From assembly GCA_018969295.1 (NCBI GenBank), contig JAGWYN010000028.1:1-60353 (forward strand): a DNA stretch of 60,353 nt, written 5' to 3'. The notes below the pieces were generated by a model. The model saw only the letters and a list, made by a program, of their open reading frames with translations, was not told where the DNA came from and did not search any database. This stretch comes from Chloroflexota bacterium. GTDB taxonomy: Bacteria > Chloroflexota > Anaerolineae > Caldilineales > Caldilineaceae. How positions within the stretch are numbered: the stretch's first letter is position 1; each line of letters opens with the position of its first letter. This document shows, piece by piece, positions 47,661-56,900 of the stretch. A program made the translations under genes and the position numbers.

Positions 47661-50600
47661 TTATTGGGTGATCGTAAACAGCGCGCCTCCACTTCGCCCC
47701 CACACCTCTGGGAAGTACATCATCTCCCCGTGCACTGGCAGCACGCGGAACTCGCCGGGGAGCGAGGCGCGCACCAGGAAGGTGTATTCGTACGCGCCGG
47801 CGGGCAGGTAGGTGGCGAAGAGCGTCACCTTGTCGTCGCGAAAGTCGGTGAAGCTCGGCGTCCAGACGCTGCCCTGTGGCGGGTTGACCGCCGTCAGTTC
47901 GGGCGGGCCGTACAGGAAGTCGGGCGAGACCGCTGCCAGGTTCGGATCGACCGGCTCCACGCCTGCCGGGAGCGGCGTCTCGACCATCACGTGGTAGAGG
48001 TCGGTCGGCGCCACGAGGGTGACGGTGACGCTGATGAGGTCGCCGACGGCTGCGCTGCTGACTGTTCCGGTATCGAGGCTGAAGTGCCGGTCGACGACGA
48101 GGCCGCGATCCAGCGGCGCTATTGCCAGCGCGTCGAGGCTGTAGGCCAGGTAGGTCGTGTAGTAGAGCTGACCGCTGTCGTTGTCGCGGCGGATGCGCAG
48201 CAGATTCGCCTCGTCGCGCAGCAGTTCCGAGATCGCAGTGCGCAGCGTCGTCGACGCCAGAATGTTGCTGCTGTCGTACGTCCCGCTCCCCAGCTCGACG
48301 TCGTCGAGTGTTGCCTGCCAGGCGTAGTCAGCTGTGAGTTCGCCGGTCTGCACCATGTAATCGGTCAGGGCGATGAGGCTCCACGCGTTCTCCTGTGTTG
48401 TCGCCCACACACCGGCGGTGCGCGCGCTCATCAGCCAGCGCACTACGTTGGGCAGGATCGGCGCGTCGGGCCGGATCTGTGTGAACGCAGCCAGCGCAAT
48501 CGCGGTCGAGCGGGTGTCGCTGCCCAACGTCAGGAAGTCGATCGTCTCCTCCCGCCACGACGCACCCGCCGCCGTCAGAGTCACCGCGCCGGCCAGGTCG
48601 TCCATCAGCGTCTGCACGCGCGGGTCGCTGGCCTCCAGGAGATGCATTGCCAGCGCCAGGAACGCCTTGCCATAGATTGCCAGCCGCTCGCGTTCGTCGT
48701 AGAGCGTGCTCATGCGCCCGGCGTCGCCGTTCCCCATCTCCGCTAGCACGTAGTGTGTGAATGCCATCTCGTTGAGCTGCCAGTTGGACGTCACGTCTGC
48801 CAGCGCCACGAACTGGTTGTTCAAAAAATCTGCAGCGCGGCTGCGGTTGTCGAACGAGACTGGGTAGCCGAGCCTGTCGGCGCTGTTCAGCCCCCAGAGC
48901 ACATAGGCGGTGACAAAGGACGAACTCTCCTGGCCGGGCCAGTAGCCCCATCCGCCGTCGGGATTCTGGCGGCTGATGAGCTGCTGCACGCCGATGCCCA
49001 GCTGGTAGCCCAGGCTGCGCTCCAGGTCAGGGTCGCGGATCTCCAGCTCTTGCAGCGCACGCACCGTGAAGAGGTTGGGCAGGAAGCGGCTCACCGTCTG
49101 TTCGTTGCACTCGTAAGGGAAGTGCTCCAGCGCACGCAGACCTGCGAGCAGCCCGGCACCCAGGCTCGGCTCGATCGTCACGCTCAGCTCGCCGTCTTCG
49201 GTGGCGCCAGCAGGCACATAGACCGCCTCGACCACGCTCGTCCCGGCCACCATGCCGCTGGTGGCGGCTGTCTCTGGCGTCTGGTAGTGTACGACTGGAA
49301 TCTCTGTGCGGACGGCGTCGGACAGGTTGCCGGCGACCGCAGTCATCGTCACCACCACCGTTGTCGGTCTGCCCTCCAGCGCGATCGGGATGTCGAAGGT
49401 TGCGAAGTCACCTGGGTTGAGCGCGCCCAATACCCCCTCCTTCTCCCCCTCGACACTGGCCCCGCTTAACGTGTAGCGGAACACCCCTGCCTCCGTCGCC
49501 TCTTTGCCGCCGTTGAGCACGACTGCGCCGATCACAGCGCGGTCGCCCGCGGTCAAAAAGCGTGGCAGGCGCGGGCGCACCTGCAGACTCTTGGTGGCGA
49601 CGATCTCGTTCGTCGCCTCGCCGACGCGCGTGTCGGCGGTGACTGCCTTGGCCAGCAGCGTCCACGTGGTCAGGTTGTCGGGCAGGGGGACGCTGAACTC
49701 GATCACGCCGTTCTCGTCGCTGACCGCGTCGCCGCGCCAGTAGGCGGCGTCGGCCAGCTCTTCGCGCACTTCGGGGCCGCCGTAGCCGTCGCCGCCGCCG
49801 CCGCCCTTGCCCCCTTCGGCCAGCTGCTGGCTGACACGATCCTTGTTGATGACGATCAGCGAGCCGGTGTTGACGCCGAGTGCACGTTGGTAGTAGAAGA
49901 TGTCGACCAGCTTTTGCTCTGTGCCGTAGCCGCCCGCCAGCGCGAGCACAGCCTTGTCAACCAGGGCCAGGCTCATTTCGGCGCCGGCGACAGGGGTGCC
50001 GCTGCTGTCGCGCACAGTCAGCGTGTAGGTGACCGTCTCCCCCGGCCGCACCAGGTCTGACGAGGGCTGCACCTCGATATGCAGCTCCTTCTCGGCGGTG
50101 TCCACGGCCAGTTTGACATAGCCGACGCGCGTTGCCGGTACGGGATTGGTTTCGTCCAGGCCCGCCACGATCACGACCCCCACAAAGATGTTGGGGATGT
50201 GCTCGGCGGTCACCGGGACTTCGAGGGTCTCGCTGCTGTCGGTGAACTCGACGACGCGGCTCTCAAGCACGCCGCTGCGTTCGACCGTCACCAGCGCTTT
50301 GACCGCACCGACGAAGGGGTTTGGCACCAGGATGTTGGCTGTCTCACCCGGCGCGTAGCGCTTTTTGTCCGTTACCAGCTCGATGCGGTCGTTGTTTTGC
50401 CGCGGCCATGCCACGAAATCGTCGCCGCCGGCGGCGTAGAGGAAGAGTGCGCTGCGGATCGTGTTGCCGCGCGTGTCTTCTCCTGTCGCGGTCACCTGGT
50501 ATTGGCCGCCCTTGGATGGGGTAAAGTCGAACGCTGCCAGGCCTCGATCGTCGGTTGTGACCGTAGTTGTATACACTGGTGTGCGCTCTGCCGAAGATTT

Positions 50601-53600
50601 CCAATAAAAATTGCCATCCTCGGCCTGTTCGTAGAGGCTGTTCCAGATGTATTCGTAGGCAACGACCGTCAGTTTGGCGCCGGCGTACATCGTCCCGTCC
50701 GGGCGCACGCTGACAACGTCGATCGTCGTGGGGGTGCCGACCGCTGTCACATAGCTTTTCGGGCTGAGGCCGATGGAGTACTCGCCGCGGTAGACGGGGA
50801 AACTGGTCGACTGGTAGACAGTCTGGTAGGTCGGGCTGGTGATCGTCGCGTCCAGAGTCCAGCGTTGGCTGGCCAGCGTGGCTCCCAGGTCGGCGGGCAC
50901 TTCCACCACGAAGGTTCCGTTGGCGTCGGTCTGCCCGCGTCCCTCTTGCACCAGCCCCTGGTAGCCGTCGTAGGGGGTATAATCGGGCTGCTCCGGGTCG
51001 AACGGTTCAAAACTGTAGAAGCGTCCGGCGGGCGCTTCTGCCCAGGTGAAGACAAAATTGTAGCCGGCGATGCGCCACTCGACCGGGGCGTTGGCAAGCG
51101 GGCCACCGCTGAAATAGTTGGCCTGGACCGTCACCCGGATGGTCTCGCCCTGGAGATAGTCGGGCTGGTCGGTTGCGACGGTGATCTGGAACTCTGGCTT
51201 GCGATAGGCGGCGACCTGGAAGGAGCCGCTCGCCTGGTGATAGGCTTCGGTGTCTATCGGTGCCAGCACGTTGATGCTGTAATAGCCGGTCAGCGCGTCG
51301 GGGGCCAGCGTGAAATCACCGTGGATTGTGCCGTTCTCGCTCACCGGCACGCGTGTGGTCGAGACCAGATTGCCCATGCCGTCGTTGATTTGGATGATTG
51401 CAGACAGCCCGACTGGGGGCAGCGTCCAGCGGTCGTTCTCCAGGATGCGGTAGATGCCGCGCCAGAAGATCTGTTGCCCGGGGCGGTAGATGGGCCGATC
51501 GGTGTAGACGTAGACCAGACGCGGGTCAGAGAGACCGCTGGTGTCGAGGTTGAACGACCACGGTTGGATCCCCTCCGCCCATTCCGACGAGACGACGGCG
51601 AAGTCGGGCTGGCCGGGTTCGCCGGTGTAGACGAAGAAGGGCTTCCAGGTCTCTTCCTGTGTCAGGTTGAGTGTGGCCAGCACTTTGCCGTCGGCGTCGG
51701 TGACCCCCTGCGCCAGCGGCGAACCCTCCCGGGTAAAGGTGACGGGGGCGCCTTCAACCGGCTGACCGCTCTCCAAATCGGTGAGCCAGGCCAGGCTGTC
51801 TCCCTGCAGCGAGCGTTTGAAGGTCAGGTTGTGGTTCGTGAGGATGAGCACAGCACGCTGGACACCCGGCGAACCATCCTCTTGGGCCCTGGTCGGGTCG
51901 CGCACCTCCAACAAATAGACCCCGGGGGGGAGCGGTTCTTCAGGGCCACCGCCGGGCTGAGCTGCTGTCAGCTTGATGCCCATTTTGGCGATGACGTTGT
52001 CGCCCCCCTCGGGCGTGTAGCTGCGTTCCCAGACCAGATTCTGTGGCTGGTCGGGCACGACATAACTGTCCCAGATCGACCATTGATTTTCGCCTGCGAG
52101 TTGGAATAGATCGTTCAGCGGCAGCCGGTAGAGTCTGGCGTCGATGCTTTCGAGGTTGCGATAGCGCACGCCGACGATCGTCGTCGTGATCGCACTGTAG
52201 TGGGTGAAGCGGTCGAGGTCGATCTGCACCAGCGGTGGGAAGTCGCCGGTCGTGAAGTGCATCACAAAATCTTCGGGCAGCAGGTTGCCGTAGGCGTCGG
52301 CGACGCGGCTGTCGACGGTGACGGTATAGGTTGTATTGGGCTGTTTGTACCAATTGAGCATCAGGTGCGTGTTGTAGCCGGGCGGGGGGGAGAGATCGAC
52401 CTGCTGCTCGAAGCCGCCGGTCAGTTCGTAAAGGTCGGTGTAGGTGTAGCTGATGACCTGTGTGGTGGTCAGCAGCCCTTCGATGCGGAGAGCCGCATAG
52501 AGCAGCGTCTCGCTCACCGGTGCAGTGAATGCGATGCGCAGCTCATTTTCTGGGGAGACGCCGCGTGCCTCGGGCAGGATCGACGTGCTCTGGACGGCAG
52601 CGGTTGGCACGACGGTAAATTCGCTCGACCAGCCCTCGCGCAGCCCGCCCGCCCGGCTCTGTGCCAGAGCGGTGGCGGCAATCTCGACGGCAAACACATT
52701 GCCGAAGGGCAGCCGCTCGTCGGGTGTGAAGGTCAGCACGGTCTGGGTGTCGTCCCAGCCGAAGCTCCCTGCAATCGAGGGGGTGCTCTCGCTCTGGAGG
52801 TTGAAAGCCGCCTCGGTGCTGGCCCGATCCATCGCCTGGCTGAAGGTGACAGTGACCTGGGTGTCTGGCGAGACGAGGATGCCGGCAGGCCTGACCTCCA
52901 CCACGATCGGGGTGGAGGTCGAGAAGCTGAAGCGGGCGGCGTCGGCCAGGGTGCTGCCGTCTACGGCGGTCAGCGGCGCCACGCGGACGTCGTAGGTTGT
53001 CGCTGCGGCCAGCGACAGGGCCGGTGTGAACTGGTAGACGCTGGTGCTGACCCACTGACCGCTGCCCGCCAAGGAGGGGGAGAAGTCGAGGGGCTGCGGC
53101 AGACTTGCCTGTTCTGCGATGCCGACCAGTGGCACAACTGGGCGGTTGAACACCACCGTGATCGGCGTGTGGGGATCGACGTCGGCGGCGCCATCTGCGG
53201 GCTGTGTGCTCAGCACGCCGAGTGGCCCCGTGCTTTGCAAGATGAGATCGAGCACGCCAGTCGCTGCTGCGCCGCTGGCTGCTGTTGCCTCGACAAAGCT
53301 GAAATGGTAGCGTGTGTTGGGAGCAGGCGGGGCAGCGGGGGTAAAAATCACATCAGCGCCGTCGAGGGTCGTGGTGCCTGCCAACTCTGGGGTCACAGCC
53401 AACTCTGCCGCCGCCATCGGCTCGTTGAAGACAAAGATGACGGGGCCGCCGTCCCAGCGGGCACCGTTGGCCGGCGTTGTTGTCAGAAGAACCGGCGCAG
53501 GAACCTCCTGCGCTGTGGGTGCGGCGGATGAATCTGCCTGCACGGTTGGATTTACCGCCGGCGCGCCGATCGTGAAGATCAGTGCGGACAGGAGGAGCAG

Positions 53601-53630
53601 ATGAATGGATTTCAGATAGATGCGCTGCAT
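47661..53630 (-). CDS. Giant secreted alpha-2-macroglobulin-like protein with thioester motif
   Basis: 1989 residues from ATG 53628-53630, six bases after GGGAGG. A signal peptide (SIHLLLLSALIFTIGAPAV) has no lipobox Cys, unlike many bacterial macroglobulins. Residues 40 to about 480 hold Ig-like repeats (TPANGARWDGGPVIFVFNEP, LSTQPADGAADVDPHTPI). MG-type domains with VYTDRPIYRPGQQIFWRGI near residue 690 follow, then an A2M domain, and the thioester motif CNEQ at about residue 1508 within FPYECNEQTVSRFLPNLF. The alpha-helical complement-like domain follows (YWPGQESSSFVTAYVLWGL). Such proteins trap proteases through the thioester. A large subtilase gene is divergent and next to it. No pbpC gene is adjacent, unlike the E. 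coli yfhM case. Confidence 0.95.
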   Translation of the reverse strand: MQRIYLKSIHLLLLSALIFTIGAPAVNPTVQADSSAAPTAQEVPAPVLLTTTPANGARWDGGPVIFVFNEPMAAAELAVTPELAGTTTLDGADVIFTPAAPPAPNTRYHFSFVEATAASGAAATGVLDLILQSTGPLGVLSTQPADGAADVDPHTPITVVFNRPVVPLVGIAEQASLPQPLDFSPSLAGSGQWVSTSVYQFTPALSLAAATTYDVRVAPLTAVDGSTLADAARFSFSTSTPIVVEVRPAGILVSPDTQVTVTFSQAMDRASTEAAFNLQSESTPSIAGSFGWDDTQTVLTFTPDERLPFGNVFAVEIAATALAQSRAGGLREGWSSEFTVVPTAAVQSTSILPEARGVSPENELRIAFTAPVSETLLYAALRIEGLLTTTQVISYTYTDLYELTGGFEQQVDLSPPPGYNTHLMLNWYKQPNTTYTVTVDSRVADAYGNLLPEDFVMHFTTGDFPPLVQIDLDRFTHYSAITTTIVGVRYRNLESIDARLYRLPLNDLFQLAGENQWSIWDSYVVPDQPQNLVWERSYTPEGGDNVIAKMGIKLTAAQPGGGPEEPLPPGVYLLEVRDPTRAQEDGSPGVQRAVLILTNHNLTFKRSLQGDSLAWLTDLESGQPVEGAPVTFTREGSPLAQGVTDADGKVLATLNLTQEETWKPFFVYTGEPGQPDFAVVSSEWAEGIQPWSFNLDTSGLSDPRLVYVYTDRPIYRPGQQIFWRGIYRILENDRWTLPPVGLSAIIQINDGMGNLVSTTRVPVSENGTIHGDFTLAPDALTGYYSINVLAPIDTEAYHQASGSFQVAAYRKPEFQITVATDQPDYLQGETIRVTVQANYFSGGPLANAPVEWRIAGYNFVFTWAEAPAGRFYSFEPFDPEQPDYTPYDGYQGLVQEGRGQTDANGTFVVEVPADLGATLASQRWTLDATITSPTYQTVYQSTSFPVYRGEYSIGLSPKSYVTAVGTPTTIDVVSVRPDGTMYAGAKLTVVAYEYIWNSLYEQAEDGNFYWKSSAERTPVYTTTVTTDDRGLAAFDFTPSKGGQYQVTATGEDTRGNTIRSALFLYAAGGDDFVAWPRQNNDRIELVTDKKRYAPGETANILVPNPFVGAVKALVTVERSGVLESRVVEFTDSSETLEVPVTAEHIPNIFVGVVIVAGLDETNPVPATRVGYVKLAVDTAEKELHIEVQPSSDLVRPGETVTYTLTVRDSSGTPVAGAEMSLALVDKAVLALAGGYGTEQKLVDIFYYQRALGVNTGSLIVINKDRVSQQLAEGGKGGGGGDGYGGPEVREELADAAYWRGDAVSDENGVIEFSVPLPDNLTTWTLLAKAVTADTRVGEATNEIVATKSLQVRPRLPRFLTAGDRAVIGAVVLNGGKEATEAGVFRYTLSGASVEGEKEGVLGALNPGDFATFDIPIALEGRPTTVVVTMTAVAGNLSDAVRTEIPVVHYQTPETAATSGMVAGTSVVEAVYVPAGATEDGELSVTIEPSLGAGLLAGLRALEHFPYECNEQTVSRFLPNLFTVRALQELEIRDPDLERSLGYQLGIGVQQLISRQNPDGGWGYWPGQESSSFVTAYVLWGLNSADRLGYPVSFDNRSRAADFLNNQFVALADVTSNWQLNEMAFTHYVLAEMGNGDAGRMSTLYDERERLAIYGKAFLALAMHLLEASDPRVQTLMDDLAGAVTLTAAGASWREETIDFLTLGSDTRSTAIALAAFTQIRPDAPILPNVVRWLMSARTAGVWATTQENAWSLIALTDYMVQTGELTADYAWQATLDDVELGSGTYDSSNILASTTLRTAISELLRDEANLLRIRRDNDSGQLYYTTYLAYSLDALAIAPLDRGLVVDRHFSLDTGTVSSAAVGDLISVTVTLVAPTDLYHVMVETPLPAGVEPVDPNLAAVSPDFLYGPPELTAVNPPQGSVWTPSFTDFRDDKVTLFATYLPAGAYEYTFLVRASLPGEFRVLPVHGEMMYFPEVWGRSGGALFTITQ

Positions 53631-53911
53631 GAACATCCTCCCCACAGTACCTGGATTGGTAGACAGTTGGAACGCCGCATAAACGCATGCGTATATTTTT
53701 CAACAACGTTGGAGAGACAGGAATTTGTTCCCTTCAATTCGGTTCGTCGGCGTTCGGGCAGTTGGAATCGATGGATGAATTGGACAAAACATACTGTTCC
53801 TGGACGCGAAAATTGATTATCCTAAAACCGGAACTCCCGAAGACTCCTGCGGCTGATAGTTTATCTCGAAAAGTTTTTTTGTGGATTCTTGAAAGGGCTC
53901 AGGCAACCAAC
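53631..53911. promoter_or_regulatory. Divergent control region between macroglobulin and subtilase genes
   Basis: 281 bases between two giant divergent genes. A perfect 10-base palindrome ACGCATGCGT lies at 53683-53692 next to an AT-rich stretch (GTATATTTTT). No consensus sigma-70 promoter was found in either direction. The subtilase frame is open through most of the region but shows no signal peptide until 53912. Confidence 0.4.
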
Positions 53912-56900
53912 ATGCACCATGCCAGGACATTTCCCCTCTTGCCCGTTGGCTGGGTTGGTATAGCCTTTGTGATGCTGCTGATCGGATCGACCGTATCTGT
54001 GCTCACTTTCTCGGTCACGCAAGCGGCGGCACCTGCTGTCGAGCCGATCGTCGCTTCGACTGAACCGTACATCGAATATGTGCCCAATACGTTGTTGTTT
54101 AAGCTCAAGCCGGGTGTGACGCTGGCGAGCGGGCAGGCCAATGCTGCCGGCGCAAGTGTGGCGAGCAGCGCCGAGTCACTCAACAGGCTGCTCTCTACGC
54201 TGGGTGCCACCTCTGCACAGCCGGTCTTTGGCGGTGGCGGCACGAATGCTGTGCAGGCCAGCCGCAGCAGCGCTGTCGGGCTGGAGCGCGTCTATCGGGT
54301 GCAGTGGACATCGGCCACCCCGGTCGAACACGCGGTGGCAGCGCTGGCCGCAGACGTTGCGGTCGAGTATGCCGAGCCAGACTATGTGGCGCGCCCGGCG
54401 CGTATTCCCGATGACCCCGAATATTCCAGCCAATGGGCGCTGGCGAAGATCAACGCGGCGGCAGCGTGGGATGCAGCCACCGGCGACCCCAACGTGATCA
54501 TCGCTTTTGTCGATTCCGGCGTGGATTTGACACACCCAGACTTTGCCGGCCGTTTGTGGGTAAACGATGACCCGCCCAACGGCGTCGACGACGATCTCAA
54601 CGGCAAGGTCGATGACCTCAACGGCTGGAATGTCTTTGCCAACAACAATGACATCGGCGATTCCAACGGTCACGGCAGTCGGGTGGGCGGTGTGGCCGGT
54701 GCAGCGACAAACAACGGCGTGGGTGTGGCGGGCATGTGCTGGAATTGTTCGCTCATGTTTGTAAACGCCATGCGAGCCAACAATGTTGCCAACTATTCGG
54801 ACGTGGCTTCAGCGGTGCAGTACGCTGCCTCCAATGGCGCGCAGGTGATCAACCTCTCTCTGGGCGGCTATGCAGACTCTGCTGTGCTGCGCGATGCCGT
54901 ACGTGAAGCGGCCATCACTGCGTTGGTGGTGGGGAGTGCGGGCAACGACGACAACAGCACCCCCTTTTATCCGGCTGCCTACCCGGAAGTGCTGGCGGTT
55001 GCGGCCACCGATGTCAACGACCAGAAGGCGGCTTTCTCCAACTACGGTGGCTGGATCGATGTGAGCGCACCGGGCCAGGACATTCGCACGACGACAAGGG
55101 GCGGCTATGATACTGCCAGCGGCACCAGCCTGGCCGCGCCTTTGGTTGCCGGGCTGGCCGGGTTGATTCGCAGCCAGCAGCCAGCTTGGACGCCGGAGCA
55201 GGTGCGCTGGCAGATTCTCAATACAGCGGTCTCCCTCGACAGCCTGAACCCTGCGCGCGCAGGGCAGTTGGGGCAGGGGCGCATCGACGCTGCCGCAGCG
55301 CTGGCGACAACGCCGCAAGCGCGCGCTGCGGTGGAAAGCTATGCCATCGACGGCCAGTCCAACGCTCGACCCGCACCGGGGCAGGCGTTCCAACTGGTGC
55401 TCAACGTGCGCAATTTGTGGTTGTCGGGGCAGGATCTACAGGGCACGCTCACCAGCAGCGACCCCTATGTCACCCTCACCGATGCCAGCGGCGCGTTCGG
55501 CGACATTGCGCCTGGCCAGCTTGGCAGCAACAGCGGCGCTCCCTTCGGAGTGACAATTTCGGGCAGTGCGCCTTACAACCATGCATTTTCGTTTACATTG
55601 AACCTGAGCGGCGCCGGCGGCTACAGCCTGGCTGTGCCTTTCACTGCGCAGGTGCGCAGCGCAGTCGAGACGCTGGACAACACGATCTACAGCGCCAACT
55701 CCACCTGGACCAGCGACAAGATCTATGTTCTCAACGGCAGTGTCATCGTCGGCGAGGGTGTTTCCCTTACAATCCAACCGGGCACCGTGATCAAAGCCAA
55801 TCCAGGCAAATTCATTCGCGTGGACGGCACATTGATTGCGCGCGGCACGGCGGCGCAGCCGATCCTCTTTACGACCAATTCGATCACCAACGCGGCATGG
55901 AGCGGGATTCGCTTTTTGGAGACTGCGGTCGATGCCAGCTACGATGCTGCCGGAAACTACCTGGCGGGCAGCGTGCTCCAGTTTGTGGAGGTCAACTCTG
56001 CAGAACTGGCGGTCAGCCTGAGCACACGCTCACCTTACATTGCAGATTCGACTTTCCGCAGCAACGGCACGAGTCTTCAGATCGGCAACAACAACAACGG
56101 CGGGTCGCCGCGGATTGAACGAAATGAGTTTTGGGGGAATGGCAACGTCGACACGATGTCTGGCCACGGGGATAACGCCATCGTGCTCAACGGCGGCCAG
56201 CCGCTGATCCAACAAAACATGTTGACAGGAGTTTCCAGCGGCATCTTGGGCAATGGCAGTCCCAGTATCTGGAACAACACCTTGCACAGCGGCGGTACGG
56301 CGATCAGCCTCTCCGGATCCCCCAGCATCCTCGGCAACGTGATTCAGGACAACAGCGGCACAGCTGTCAGCCTGGGGCAGAGTTGGTGGTGGTCTGACGG
56401 TTCCAGTGCACCCGTGATTCGCAACAACGTGATTGTTGGCAACGGTGGCGGTGTTTTTGCCTTTGGCCTGCAGCATGTGGAGATTGAGTACAACCTGATT
56501 GCAAACAACGGCGGTGGCGCCTGCACCATGCCGCCGTGTCAGTCTGGCAGCGCGGCAGTGACGCTGGATGTGCAGGCGAGCGGCGTCAGCCAGAACTATC
56601 CGGCGCTGGCTTACCACCCAGGCCGAGATGAATATCTCGCTGTCTGGATAGAATCGGCAGCCTCAAACGCTGTCAAAATGCTGCGGCTTGCCGCGGACGG
56701 AGCCCCGCTGGGTACAGAGCTCCTTGTTTCGACTTCATCCAGCGGGCACGCGGCTCAGGTTGTCTATCAAGCAGCACAAGATCGTTATTTTGTTGTGTGG
56801 GCTGGGACAAACGACGTGCAAGGAAGATTTGTCACCGCAGATGGACAGATCAGCGGTGATGTCTTGTCTGTCTCTGCGGTATCTTCGCCGTCCGCAGCTC

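Noticed and set aside
46725..53531. Several long plus-strand frames (up to 676 codons) opposite the macroglobulin and dehydrogenase genes
   Set aside because: Their composition and lack of motifs mark them as antisense shadows, while the minus-strand genes have complete domains.
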